From NCBI RefSeq assembly GCF_016598615.1, contig NZ_CP066831.1, positions 8,494,001-8,558,000 of the forward strand: a stretch of DNA of 64,000 nucleotides. The letters are read 5' to 3'. Under the pieces are notes generated by a model. It worked only from the letters and a program-made list of their open reading frames with translations. It ran no database searches and was not told the DNA's origin. The position numbers and the translations under genes were made by a program. Positions 24,662 to 33,035 of this stretch are shown here, piece after piece (the stretch's first letter is position 1; the number at the start of each line of letters is the position of its first letter). The stretch is from Streptomyces liliifuscus (GTDB lineage Bacteria > Actinomycetota > Actinomycetes > Streptomycetales > Streptomycetaceae).

Positions 24662-24967
24662 CTAGTGGTCGTCCCAGTGCCCGTCGTGGCGGGCGTGGCG
24701 ATGACCGTCATGAACGTAGTCCACGTGGTCGCCGTGCGTCACGGCCGGGTGTCCGCAGTCCGCGCCGTGCTCGTGGCCGTGCCCCTCGTGGGCGACGTGC
24801 CCGCCCGGCTCGCACTCGTCCCAGTGTCCCGAGTGCTGCCGGTGCAGATGCCCGTCGTGCGCGTAGTCGACGTGGTCGCCGTGCGGCACCTCGGCGTGCC
24901 CGCAGTCCGGGCCGTGGGCGTGCTCGTGGGCGGTGTGTTCCTGGTGGAGGGTGGTCATGGTGCTCAC
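24662..24967 (-). CDS. Histidine-rich metal-binding protein with internal duplication
   Basis: Small soluble protein of 101 residues of which nearly one third are His. It consists of two copies of a unit of about 35 residues, each containing CGH, PHGDHVDY or THGDHVDY, HDGH and GHWD. Such proteins bind zinc or nickel and may act as storage or chaperone proteins. Homologues with the GDHVDY/HDGH repeat occur widely in actinobacteria, but their role is not established. A very strong terminator follows the gene. I could not identify a convincing Zur box upstream. Confidence 0.85.
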   Translation of the reverse strand: MSTMTTLHQEHTAHEHAHGPDCGHAEVPHGDHVDYAHDGHLHRQHSGHWDECEPGGHVAHEGHGHEHGADCGHPAVTHGDHVDYVHDGHRHARHDGHWDDH

Positions 24968-25084
24968 CTTCGGAGGAGGTGCGGAGTGTGACGCCGGTCA
25001 GGGTAGCCACATGAAAGCCAACATATCGCCCTAAAGCGGCGCGTGTGTTGTCCGGTCCCTCGGAGGGTCGAGCAGGTGGCCGTC

Positions 25085-25414
25085 TCAGAGGATCAGGGCC
25101 ACCGCGCAGGCCGCCAGTGCGACGGTGCAGAGAGTGGCGGCGCCTGCGTGCCTCGGGGTGAGCGGCGTGGGCTTTCCGCCCTCGGCCAGTACGCGGATCC
25201 TTCGGTGTGCCACGGTGAGGAATCCCAGCCACAGTACGCAGCAGAGCGCGGCCACCGTGATGCCCGGTGCGTCCGTCCCGTTGTTCAGCGCTGCCTTCAC
25301 GGCCAGCACGGTCGCTACTGTTCCCGCCAGGGTCGTACGTCGCCATGCCAGCCGTGTGCGTTCCGGCTGGAGGCCGGGATCCCGGTCGTCTTCCGCGCTC
25401 CGGTGGGGCTCCAT
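25085..25414 (-). CDS. DUF202 membrane protein (second of pair)
   Basis: Membrane protein of 109 residues with three hydrophobic helices and the DUF202 signature GLQPERTRLAWRRTTLAGTVAT near the start of helix 1. Function unknown. Its ATG overlaps the stop of the upstream DUF202 gene by one base, so the pair is cotranslated. The ERT/AWRRT motif matches the ERTFLAWLRT motif of its partner. Confidence 0.85.
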   Translation of the reverse strand: MEPHRSAEDDRDPGLQPERTRLAWRRTTLAGTVATVLAVKAALNNGTDAPGITVAALCCVLWLGFLTVAHRRIRVLAEGGKPTPLTPRHAGAATLCTVALAACAVALIL

Positions 25415-25824
25415 CACCCCTCCCACCCGAACAGCACGACGACGACCATGGCGAGGGCGACGACGGCCACGCCGATGCTCAGCAGTGCGGGAAACCGCGA
25501 CACCGGGAGGTCCTCGCCCCGGCGCATCGCCTGTTCGCACCGGACCCAGTGGTTCACGGCCCGCAGTGCGCACAGCACGCCGGCGCCGAGCAGCCCGAGC
25601 GCCAGGCCGGCCCGCCAGGCCCATCGCAGATCCGGCAGAAACTGGTCCACGGCGAAGCCGCCGCCGATCAGCGCGAGCGCGGTCCGCAGCCAGGCCAGAA
25701 ACGTCCGCTCGTTGGCCAGCGAGAAGCGGTAGTCCGGCGTGCGGCCGTCTTCCTTGATCCGCTCAGGTGCGAACCACAACTGGATGTTCCGCCTGAATTC
25801 GATCACCTGCAGGACCTTACCCAT
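25414..25824 (-). CDS. DUF202/YidH family membrane protein
   Basis: Membrane protein of 136 residues: a hydrophilic N-terminus, the family motif RFSLANERTFLAWLRTALAL, then three helices ending in VALAMVVVVLFGWEG. YidH-type proteins are inner-membrane proteins of unknown function, commonly encoded in pairs as here. The partner gene overlaps its stop. No clear ribosome site precedes ATG 25824. Confidence 0.87.
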   Translation of the reverse strand: MGKVLQVIEFRRNIQLWFAPERIKEDGRTPDYRFSLANERTFLAWLRTALALIGGGFAVDQFLPDLRWAWRAGLALGLLGAGVLCALRAVNHWVRCEQAMRRGEDLPVSRFPALLSIGVAVVALAMVVVVLFGWEG

Positions 25825-25852
25825 GGCCGGGGTGTCGCCTGCCGCCGGTGGG

Positions 25853-25980
25853 TGGGGCGGGGCCGTGCCGGTATGTCACGTTCGCGACGGCGGGGCATAC
25901 GGCCCTGAGTTTCATTGGTCACCGTCTCCAGCGGGAGCCGTATGTCGCGAACGCTGACACACCGGCACGACCCCGCCCCA
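25853..25980. repeat. Long imperfect inverted repeat, about 36-bp arms
   Basis: Left arm 25853-25888 and right arm 25944-25980 are reverse complements apart from two mismatches and one indel. Both arms contain CGTGCCGG and CGTTCGCGAC. The 55-bp loop also carries partly complementary ATACGG/CCGTAT segments. No reading frame is present; a MITE-like remnant or a strong RNA structure are both possible. Confidence 0.8.
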
Positions 25981-26047
25981 CGCGCGTCGGCGTCTGCGGC
26001 CCGCCCCTCAGGGGCGAACACAAAACCGGCCCAAGCCCCCTCCCCCC

Positions 26048-26075
26048 AGGGGCGCGAGGAACTGCGCGATCAGCC
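26048..26075 (+). repeat. Dispersed core repeat, copy I
   Basis: Core with two changes (GCGAGGAACT, GATCAGCC) and the tail ACAACGAACCCGCAGAC. It is the first of two direct copies 73 bp apart. Confidence 0.88.
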
Positions 26076-26120
26076 ACAACGAACCCGCAGACACAAAACC
26101 GGCCCAGGCCCCCTCGCCCC

Positions 26121-26148
26121 AGGGGCGCGGGGAACTGCGCGATCGGCC
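26121..26148 (+). repeat. Dispersed core repeat, copy J
   Basis: Core with GATCGGCC at its end, followed by ACGACGGACCCGCAGGTG. Both I and J are preceded by AAAACCGGCCCA, so a unit of about 73 bp appears duplicated in tandem. Confidence 0.88.
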
Positions 26149-26170
26149 ACGACGGACCCGCAGGTGAAAC

Positions 26171-26686
26171 TCAGCCTCGTCCCCGCAAAGCCCGCAGCCG
26201 CGAATACGCTGACATGCCGTCCGGGACCCAATCCCACTCCGTCAACCGCCGCCGCACCTCCGCCTCCGGCAGGAACCCGTGCCAGGCGACCTCCTCGACC
26301 TGGGGCTCGACCGGCAGCTCGCAGAGCACCTCGTACACGGCCGACCACCAGGACTTCCCGGCGCCGTCGTCGTACAGGAACTTGAAGAGGAAGGTGGGGT
26401 GGGGGAGGCCGGAGACGCCCAGCTCTTCCTCGGCCTCCCGGAGCGCCGCTTCGTCGTACGTTTCGCCCGCGCCGACCACTCCGCCCACGAACATGTCGTA
26501 CAGGGAGGGGAACACCAGCTTGGTCGGTGTGCGGCGGTGGACGAACAGGCGGCCTTGCGCGTCTCTGACCTGGATGAAGGTGCAGCGGTGTCGCATGCCT
26601 CGGGTGTATACGTCGCCGCGCCTGGCCTGCCCCACTACCTCGTCGTGTTCGTCGACCACGTCGAGGATCTCGTCGGCGGAGCTCAT
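26171..26686 (-). CDS. NUDIX hydrolase
   Basis: Pyrophosphohydrolase of 171 residues. The complete Nudix box Gx5Ex7REUxEExGU is present as GVVGAGETYDEAAL followed by REAEEELGV. The N-terminal DEILDVVDEHDEVVG and TPTKLVFPSLYDMFVGG segments resemble the IPP-isomerase-like/YfcD branch, whose true substrates are often unknown. The ATG at 26686 overlaps the DMT stop in an ATGA junction, so it is translated with that transporter. It may clean up or activate a phosphorylated metabolite. Confidence 0.92.
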   Translation of the reverse strand: MSSADEILDVVDEHDEVVGQARRGDVYTRGMRHRCTFIQVRDAQGRLFVHRRTPTKLVFPSLYDMFVGGVVGAGETYDEAALREAEEELGVSGLPHPTFLFKFLYDDGAGKSWWSAVYEVLCELPVEPQVEEVAWHGFLPEAEVRRRLTEWDWVPDGMSAYSRLRALRGRG

Positions 26687-27570
26687 ACCTGGACCCGGAC
26701 TCGTTCCTTGGGTGTCGCGCCGCTCGGCATCGCGGGGTGCATGCCCAGCAGCACGACTCCGATCACGATCCCGGCGAGACCCAGGACCTCCCAGGTCAGG
26801 GCGCCCGCGTCGGTGCGTAGACGGTCCCCGAGGAAGCCCACCCCGCAGGCGATACCGGCGAGCGGCTGCGCGGCGGTGAGTGCCGGCAGTGACATGCGGA
26901 GGGGTGCCGTCTCGAACGCGCTCTGGACCAGTACGAGTCCTGTGATTCCGAGTGCCACGACCCCGTAGACCTGCCATCCCGTGGCGAGCGCGATCCATCC
27001 GCCGTCGGAGAAGCGTTGGCCGCTCACTCGGGTGAGGGCGTCCTGGACGCCGTAGAGGAGTCCGGCTGCCGCTCCGAGCAGTACGGGGCCCGCGCTCAGG
27101 AGGGAGCGTTTTGCGTATGTGGTGAGCAGGAGGGCGAGACCCAGCACCGTGCCGATGATCAGCCACTGGCGGAACGGGTCCGTGCGGGCGTCGCCGCCCT
27201 GTGGTTGGCCGGCCACGATGAAGGCCGTCACGCCGCCCGCGAGCAGGAGGAGTCCCGCCCAGCCCTGCCGTCCGAGCGGCTGCCGGGTCTGGCGCCGGGA
27301 GAGTACGAGTGCAAATACCAGGTTCGTCGCGAGCAGTGGTTCGACCAGGGAGATCTCGCCGTTCGAGAGGGCGATCGCGCCGAGCACCATGCCGACGACC
27401 ATCAGCCCGATGCCGCCCAGCCAGCGAGGCACCCGCACCAGGTCGAGGAGCAGGCGGGGGGAGAGGAAGTCGCCGAGTGGTGCGTGCGAGGCGGCGTTCT
27501 GCTGGAGGACGAAGCCGAAGCCGAGACAGCAGGCCGCGCCGACGGAGAGGAGGAGAACCAGGACCGACAC
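26683..27570 (-). CDS. DMT-superfamily transporter
   Basis: Membrane protein of 295 residues with nine or ten hydrophobic helices in two related halves. It begins VSVLVLLLSVGAACCLGFGFVLQQNAA, typical of actinobacterial DMT proteins related to magnesium/NIPA-like transporters. Start is GTG 27570, placed where the first helix begins; the longer upstream frame has no support. It is cotranslated with the NUDIX gene through a four-base overlap. The transported compound is unknown. Confidence 0.85.
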   Translation of the reverse strand: MSVLVLLLSVGAACCLGFGFVLQQNAASHAPLGDFLSPRLLLDLVRVPRWLGGIGLMVVGMVLGAIALSNGEISLVEPLLATNLVFALVLSRRQTRQPLGRQGWAGLLLLAGGVTAFIVAGQPQGGDARTDPFRQWLIIGTVLGLALLLTTYAKRSLLSAGPVLLGAAAGLLYGVQDALTRVSGQRFSDGGWIALATGWQVYGVVALGITGLVLVQSAFETAPLRMSLPALTAAQPLAGIACGVGFLGDRLRTDAGALTWEVLGLAGIVIGVVLLGMHPAMPSGATPKERVRVQV

Positions 27571-27721
27571 GCTGCGTACCTCGGGGATTTCGGACGGTGG
27601 CGGGGCGGGGTGCGGGTATCGACCGACTGTAGCCCGAGTCCGCGGAACCCGGCAGTTGACTGGGTCACTCCGTTGCCCAAGGATCTGACCGACCAGTAAC
27701 AAGGCCGAGGAGGCACTGCTC

Positions 27722-29377
27722 ATGGCGTACGACGCAGATGTGATCGTGATCGGGGCGGGCCTCGCCGGGCTCGCGGCGACCGCGGAGCTCGTCGACGCGG
27801 GGCGCAAGGTGATCCTTCTCGACCAGGAGCCGGAGCAGTCGATCGGCGGCCAGGCGCACTGGTCGTTCGGCGGGCTCTTCTTCGTGGACTCTCCCGAGCA
27901 GCGCCGGATGCGTATCAAGGACAGCCACGCGCTGGCCCTCCAGGACTGGATGGGCACCGCGGGCTTCGACCGCCCGGAGGACCACTGGCCCCGGAAGTGG
28001 GCCGAGGCGTACGTCGACTTCGCGGCCGGCGAGAAGCGGTCCTGGCTGCACAAGCAGGGCGTTCGATGGTTTCCTGTGGTCGGGTGGGCCGAGCGCGGTG
28101 GTTATGACGCCAATGGGCATGGGAACTCCGTGCCTCGTTTTCATATCACTTGGGGTACGGGGCCCGGGCTTGTCGCGCCCTTCGAGCGGCGGGTGCGGGC
28201 GGGGGTCGCCCGTGGGCTCGTACAGCTCAAGTTCCGGCATCGGGTCACCGGGCTGTCGCGGAGCGCGGGTGACGTCGACACCGTGAGCGGTGAGGTGCTC
28301 GAGCCGTCGGACATCCTGCGGGGGCAGGCCAGTGGGCGCGCTGTCGCCGGTGCCTTCGAGTTCAGGGCTCAGGCCGTGATCGTCACGTCCGGCGGCATCG
28401 GCGGGAACCATGATCTTGTACGAGCCAACTGGCCCGAGCGGCTCGGTACTCCGCCCGAGCGGATGATCTCCGGTGTGCCCGCGCATGTGGACGGTGAGAT
28501 GCTCGGCATCGCGGAGGGCGCGGGCGCGCGGCTCATCAACCGCGACCGCATGTGGCACTACACCGAGGGCATCCAGAACTGGAACCCCATCTGGGATAAG
28601 CACGGCATCCGCATCCTGCCCGGGCCCTCGTCGTTGTGGCTGGACGCGCGGGGCAAGCGGCTGCCGGTCCCGCTCTTCCCCGGCTTCGACACCCTCGGCA
28701 CGCTCGAGCACATCATGAAGACCGGGTACGACTACACGTGGTTCGTGCTCGACCAGAAGATCATCGGCAAGGAGTTCGCGCTCTCGGGTTCCGAGCAGAA
28801 CCCCGATCTGACGGGCAAGTCCGTCAAGGGTGTCTTCCAGCGGGCGCGGGCCGATGTGCCGGGGCCGGTGCAGGCGTTCATGGACAAGGGCGTCGATTTC
28901 GTGGTGGAGAAGGATCTCGGTGCGCTGGTGCGGGGTATGAACGCCCTCACCAAGGAGTCGCTCATCGACGAGGCGGCGCTGCGGCAGGAGATCACCGCGC
29001 GGGACCGGGAGATCGCCAACCCGTTCACCAAGGACCTGCAGGTCACCGCGATCCGCGGGGCCCGTGCCTATCTCGGCGACAAGCTGATCCGGACGGCCAC
29101 TCCGCACCGCATCCTCGACCCCAAGGCCGGGCCGCTCATCGCCGTACGGCTCAACATCCTGACCCGCAAGACGCTCGGCGGTCTGGAGACCGACCTCTCG
29201 TCCCAGGTGCTCACCGAAGGCGGTGACCCGCTGTCCGGGGTGTACGCGGCGGGGGAGGCGGCCGGGTTCGGCGGTGGCGGAGTGCACGGATACCGGTCCT
29301 TGGAAGGGACGTTCCTCGGCGGATGCCTGTTCTCGGGGCGTGCGGCGGGGCGTGCGGCGGCGAAGGCCGTCGGCTGA
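27722..29377 (+). CDS. FAD-binding dehydrogenase, KstD-like
   Basis: Flavoprotein of 551 residues. The N-terminal dinucleotide fold is DVIVIGAGLAGLAATAELVD, followed by IGGQAHWSFGG. C-terminal GVYAAGEAAGFGGGGVHGY and GTFLGGCLFSGRAAG close the FAD domain. The architecture is that of the fumarate reductase/3-ketosteroid dehydrogenase superfamily, in the FAD-binding dehydrogenase subgroup whose substrates are unassigned. A GAGGAGG ribosome site precedes the ATG. Upstream, CTGACCGACCAGTAACAA (27684-27701) shares half of the TetR operator motif found elsewhere; this is weak. Divergent from the DMT/NUDIX operon. Confidence 0.9.
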   Translation: MAYDADVIVIGAGLAGLAATAELVDAGRKVILLDQEPEQSIGGQAHWSFGGLFFVDSPEQRRMRIKDSHALALQDWMGTAGFDRPEDHWPRKWAEAYVDFAAGEKRSWLHKQGVRWFPVVGWAERGGYDANGHGNSVPRFHITWGTGPGLVAPFERRVRAGVARGLVQLKFRHRVTGLSRSAGDVDTVSGEVLEPSDILRGQASGRAVAGAFEFRAQAVIVTSGGIGGNHDLVRANWPERLGTPPERMISGVPAHVDGEMLGIAEGAGARLINRDRMWHYTEGIQNWNPIWDKHGIRILPGPSSLWLDARGKRLPVPLFPGFDTLGTLEHIMKTGYDYTWFVLDQKIIGKEFALSGSEQNPDLTGKSVKGVFQRARADVPGPVQAFMDKGVDFVVEKDLGALVRGMNALTKESLIDEAALRQEITARDREIANPFTKDLQVTAIRGARAYLGDKLIRTATPHRILDPKAGPLIAVRLNILTRKTLGGLETDLSSQVLTEGGDPLSGVYAAGEAAGFGGGGVHGYRSLEGTFLGGCLFSGRAAGRAAAKAVG

Positions 29378-29521
29378 CGGTGGGGTGACGGCGGCCTCAA
29401 CTCGGGGCCGCCGACAGGTCGTTGACGCGTGTAAAGCACTGTCCGGGCTTGACGCGAACCGTTGGCTGGGGGTTGGCTGTCCGTAATTGGCCCCTGACAG
29501 AATCCAACCTCCGGTAAATGT

Positions 29522-29531
29522 CAACCGGTTG
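29522..29531. promoter_or_regulatory. Short palindrome upstream of the 29578 gene
   Basis: CAACCGGTTG, a perfect 10-bp palindrome within AT-richer DNA, 46 bp before the GTG start. It may be an operator. No clear -35/-10 pair could be assigned in this 200-bp spacer. Confidence 0.3.
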
Positions 29532-29577
29532 CACAAAATGCCCACTGAATTACCGCGTCGTGTGAGGAAGTTCCGCG

Positions 29578-30528
29578 GTGTCTCCACCCCCGCCACCCCT
29601 GGGACGCGGCCGCAAGCGCGCGGCCCAGGCCTTCGACGCCGCGCTCGACGACGCCGAACTCGTCGCCGCCCGCGCCGCGTTGGCGCAGGGCCGGTGGACA
29701 GCCGTACGCGGTCTGCTCGTCGAGACCGGCGACGACTGGGACCGTCGCGGTCATCGCGTCACCACCCTCGCGCAGGAGTCCAGCACCCAGGCCTGGGCCC
29801 GCGACTGGCTCGTCGCCGAGCCCGAGTCGGGCGACGCCTCCGTGCTGCTCGCCCTCGCCACCGTCCAGCGCGCCCTGAACGGCAAGGACAAGCCCGCCCG
29901 GGCGCGCGAGGCCTGTCGCGTCGCTGCCGAGCTGCTGCCCGCGGACCCCACGCCCTGGCTCGGGCTGCTGATGCTGGAGCGCGTGCTCGGCGGCGAGCAG
30001 GAGGTGGTCCAGCTCTTCGACGAGGTGCGGCACCGGTACGCCGACCACCACCACGCCCACCATCTGATGGTCGCCCGGCTCGCCGAGCGAAGACCTGAAG
30101 CCGGGCAGGACCCGCTGCACGAGGTCTATGACTTCGCGACCTGGTCGGCCGAACAGGCGCCCGCCGACTCGCCGTTGGCCATCCTTCCCGTCGTCGCGCA
30201 CGCCGAGCGCTATCGCGTCCTGGCCGCCGCCGGGATCGAGCCCGCCGATCCCGTGGCCTCCGGGCACTGGGTCGGGCGCCGGGCCCGTCAGGTGATGAAG
30301 GCGGCCTTCGACTGGTGGCTGGAGTGGGAGCGCGACGACCATCCGCGCAGCCAGATCGACCTCAACTTCCTTGCCCACGCCAAGTTCTGCGAGGGCCGGG
30401 GCGCCGAGGCGGCCGCCCTCTTCCACCGCATCGGACCGTACGCGACCCCGGTGCCGTGGTCGTACCCCGACCGCGACCCGCACAAAGCCTTCCGCGCCGC
30501 ACGCGACAGCGTGCTCGGCACGGTCTGA
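29578..30528 (+). CDS. Hypothetical alpha-helical (TPR-like) protein
   Basis: A cytosolic protein of 316 residues, not assigned to a named family. It is predominantly helical with repeated Ala/Leu/Trp patterns (VLLALATVQRAL, TPWLGLLMLERVLGG, INFLAHAKFCEGRG-like stretches) reminiscent of tetratricopeptide-type helical hairpins. A GAGGAAG ribosome site precedes the GTG. The APC permease begins 54 bp downstream in the same direction, so the two may form an operon. The protein could serve as a regulatory or scaffold partner, but nothing in the sequence proves this. Confidence 0.8.
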   Translation: MSPPPPPLGRGRKRAAQAFDAALDDAELVAARAALAQGRWTAVRGLLVETGDDWDRRGHRVTTLAQESSTQAWARDWLVAEPESGDASVLLALATVQRALNGKDKPARAREACRVAAELLPADPTPWLGLLMLERVLGGEQEVVQLFDEVRHRYADHHHAHHLMVARLAERRPEAGQDPLHEVYDFATWSAEQAPADSPLAILPVVAHAERYRVLAAAGIEPADPVASGHWVGRRARQVMKAAFDWWLEWERDDHPRSQIDLNFLAHAKFCEGRGAEAAALFHRIGPYATPVPWSYPDRDPHKAFRAARDSVLGTV

Positions 30529-30582
30529 ACAAACGCTCCTGTACACCGCAGCCACCGGAACATCCGAAAGGACGACCCCGCC

Positions 30583-32151
30583 ATGACGACGGGCAGTTCG
30601 CACACCTCAAGTGCGTCGAGCACGAGCAGACAGACCGCCGCCGACGGCGGCGGCATCAGCACCTTCAAGGGTCAGGACCGCGCCCTGCGTTCCGACCGGC
30701 TCGGTACGGGGGGCCTGCTGCTCTCCGTTCTCGCCGCGACCGCCCCGCTCATGGTGGTCGCAGGTGTCATGCCCACCACATTCGCGGTGATGGGCATCGT
30801 CGGCCAGCCGCTGCTCTTCGTCCTTCTCGGCATCGTGCTCGTCCTCTTCAGCGTCGGGTACGCCGAGATGAGCCGCCACGTCCACAACGCGGGCGCCTTC
30901 TACGCGTACATCTCCCGAGGGCTCGGCGGCACCGCCGGCTCGGGTGCCGCCGCGGTCGCGCTCGTCGCGTACAACGCGCTGCAGATCGGCATCTACGGCA
31001 TCTTCGGCTTCGAGGTGTCCGGCCTCTTCGCCACCTACCTCGAAGTCGAAGTCGCCTGGTGGATACCGGCGTTGATCGCGGCCCTCGTCGTCGGAGCGCT
31101 CGGCTGGCTGAAGATCGACGTGAACGCGCGTGTGCTCGGCGTGCTCCTGGTCATCGAGGTCGCCCTCGTCGTCATCTTCGACATCGCGGCCGTCGCCGAC
31201 CCCGCCAAGGAGGGCCTGTCGCTGCACGCCTTCAACCCCGACACCCTCTCCGGGGCCGGCCTCGGCACCGCCCTGTGCTTCTGCATCGCCGCGTTCCTCG
31301 GCTTCGAGCAGGCCCCCGTGTACGCGGAGGAGACCAGCCGCCCGCACATCCTGGTCCCGCGCGTGATGTTCCTGGCCATCGGCTTCGTCGCCGTCTTCTT
31401 CGCCATCAGCTCCTGGGCGCTGACCGTCGCCGCGGGGCCCTCCGCGATCGTGGGCACCTCCCAGAAGCAGAGCGCCGGACTGCTGTTCTTCCTCACCGAG
31501 GAACGGCTCGGCGGGACGTTCACCGATGTGCTCCATGTGCTGTTCGTGACGGGCATGTTCGCGGCGATGCTCAGCTTCCACAACGTCGTCGCCCGGTACG
31601 CCTTCGCCATGGGCCGCGAGGGCCTGCTGCCCTCCGTCTTCGGCCGGACCACGGGAGCCAGCGGCGCGCCCGGCACCGGATCGCTGCTGCAGACCGTCAT
31701 CGCCGTGGTCGTCGTCGGGGCGTTCGCCGTCGCCGACGACAAGCCGACCGGTGACCCGACCGCGCCCGTGCTGCACCTCTTCACCTGGATGGGCAACGTC
31801 GGCGCCCTCGGCGTGATCGTGCTGATGGCCGCCGCCTCGCTCTCCGTCGTCGTGTTCTTCGCCCGCCGGGGCGCCGCGGGAGCCCAGGCCTGGCGCCTCG
31901 TGGCCTCCGTGATCGCCGGTGTCTCGCTGCTCGTCATCGCCGTCTACACCGTCAAGGACTTCGACGTCCTCGTGGGCGCGGGCCCCGACTCCTCGCTGAG
32001 CTGGGTGCTGCCCGGCATCATCGTGCTCGCCGCCGTGGCGGGCATCCTCCAGGGCCTCTTCCTGCGGGCCCGCAAGCCCGAGGCGCACGCCAGGATCGGG
32101 CTCGGCAACGAGGCGTTCCAGCTGGAGAAGGCGGCCGAGGAGGACGCCTGA
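30583..32151 (+). CDS. APC-family amino acid permease
   Basis: Cytoplasmic-membrane transporter of 522 residues with about twelve hydrophobic helices. Helix 1 begins LGTGGLLLSVLAATAPLMVVAG, the family's unwound substrate-binding region. GYAEMSRHVHNAGAFYAYIS in helix 3 and FLGFEQAPVYAEETSRP in helix 6 are characteristic of APC amino acid permeases. A soluble Ser/Thr-rich N-terminus of about 40 residues precedes helix 1. A long hairpin follows the gene. Substrate amino acid unknown. Confidence 0.92.
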   Translation: MTTGSSHTSSASSTSRQTAADGGGISTFKGQDRALRSDRLGTGGLLLSVLAATAPLMVVAGVMPTTFAVMGIVGQPLLFVLLGIVLVLFSVGYAEMSRHVHNAGAFYAYISRGLGGTAGSGAAAVALVAYNALQIGIYGIFGFEVSGLFATYLEVEVAWWIPALIAALVVGALGWLKIDVNARVLGVLLVIEVALVVIFDIAAVADPAKEGLSLHAFNPDTLSGAGLGTALCFCIAAFLGFEQAPVYAEETSRPHILVPRVMFLAIGFVAVFFAISSWALTVAAGPSAIVGTSQKQSAGLLFFLTEERLGGTFTDVLHVLFVTGMFAAMLSFHNVVARYAFAMGREGLLPSVFGRTTGASGAPGTGSLLQTVIAVVVVGAFAVADDKPTGDPTAPVLHLFTWMGNVGALGVIVLMAAASLSVVVFFARRGAAGAQAWRLVASVIAGVSLLVIAVYTVKDFDVLVGAGPDSSLSWVLPGIIVLAAVAGILQGLFLRARKPEAHARIGLGNEAFQLEKAAEEDA

Positions 32152-32248
32152 GCGGCTCCCGTCGCCCGGGCGTCCCACTGACGCCTCCCGCGGGCGGTGT
32201 GCCGCGCTTCTGAGAAAGCCGTAAGAAGTGATTACGGAACTCTGACGG

Positions 32249-32285
32249 ACACCCTTGGCCCCTGGCTTCCGGGGGCCAAGGGTGT
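32249..32285. terminator. Terminator-like hairpin between permease and molybdoenzyme gene
   Basis: A perfect 14-bp stem (ACACCCTTGGCCCC with its complement, 32249-32262 and 32272-32285) around a 9-nt loop. It lies about 100 bp past the permease stop, but only 12 bp before the proposed GTG start of the next gene, so it may also act on that gene's leader. A smaller CCGTAA/TTACGG inverted repeat lies at 32219-32237. Confidence 0.7.
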
Positions 32286-32297
32286 TCGAATCAGAAG

Positions 32298-33035
32298 GTG
32301 AACACGGAACAACCGACCGCTTCGGATCCGGAGGAGAGCGGCACCCCGGTGGGGCGGCGGCTCATGCTCGGGATGCTCGGGCTCGGCGCACTCGGCGTGG
32401 CCACCGCGCCCACGCTCCAGCGCGGCCTGGAGTCCTTCCTCGGCGGCGCCGCGGACAAGGACCCGACCGGGCTGACCGGCCTGCTCCCCAACGGCGGCGG
32501 CTTCCGCTACTACTCGGTCGCCTCGTCCGTACCGCACAAGAACGAGGACAACTACCGCCTCAAGATCGACGGCCTGGTCGACCACCCGGCCACGTACACG
32601 CTGGCCGATCTGCGTGCCCTGCCGCAGACCCGGATGGTGCGTGACGTCCAGTGCGTCACGGGGTGGAGAGTGCCCGACACGCCCTTCGAAGGGGTCCGTC
32701 TGTCCCAGCTGCTGGATGCCGCGGGGGTGCGGTCCTCGGCCGGGGCCGTGCGGTTCACATGCTTCGACGGTGCGTACTCCGAGAGCCTGACCCTGGCCCA
32801 GGCCCGCCGCGCCGATGTCCTCGTGGCTCTGCGCATGCAGGACAAGGATCTGAACCACTCCCACGGTGGTCCGGTGCGTCTCTATGTCGCGCCCATGTAC
32901 TTCTACAAGTCCGCGAAGTGGCTCTCCGGCATCACCCTCACCTCGGACGTCCGCCCCGGCTACTGGGAGGACCGGGGGTACGACGTCGACGCGTGGGTCG
33001 GCCGATCGAACGGACGGGACGATGACGCGACCTGA
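32298..33035 (+). CDS. Molybdopterin-dependent oxidoreductase (sulfite oxidase/MsrP-like)
   Basis: Exported molybdoenzyme of 245 residues. N-terminal GRRLMLGMLGLGALGVATA is a twin-arginine/membrane signal, and the remaining domain has the sulfite-oxidase fold with the molybdenum-ligand cysteine in RDVQCVTGWRVPD and further conserved residues in LNHSHGGPVRLYVAPMYFYKS. There is no heme or dimerisation domain. The cytochrome b-like gene overlaps its last 14 bases, suggesting electron exchange with the membrane quinone pool, as MsrP does with MsrQ. The start is uncertain: GTG 32298 has no well-spaced ribosome site but is needed to include the signal. Substrate unknown. Confidence 0.88.
   Translation: MNTEQPTASDPEESGTPVGRRLMLGMLGLGALGVATAPTLQRGLESFLGGAADKDPTGLTGLLPNGGGFRYYSVASSVPHKNEDNYRLKIDGLVDHPATYTLADLRALPQTRMVRDVQCVTGWRVPDTPFEGVRLSQLLDAAGVRSSAGAVRFTCFDGAYSESLTLAQARRADVLVALRMQDKDLNHSHGGPVRLYVAPMYFYKSAKWLSGITLTSDVRPGYWEDRGYDVDAWVGRSNGRDDDAT

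Larger units (their letters stand above)
25825..26170. other. Gene-free spacer with long inverted repeat and two core repeats
   Basis: 346 bp between the DUF202 pair and the NUDIX gene. It contains a 128-bp structure with inverted arms of about 36 bp (25853-25980) and then two tandem, direct copies of the dispersed core repeat (26048-26075 and 26121-26148) with their tails. No gene was recognised. Confidence 0.8.

Noticed and set aside
24968..25030. Zur box upstream of the His-rich gene
   Set aside because: TGAAAGCCAACATATC is only vaguely similar to a TGAAAATGATTTTCA-type site; too many mismatches to call.
27684..27701. CTGACCGACCAGTAACAA as a full member of the TetR operator family
   Set aside because: Only the ACCGACC-GT half agrees and symmetry is poor; kept as a remark, not annotated as an operator.
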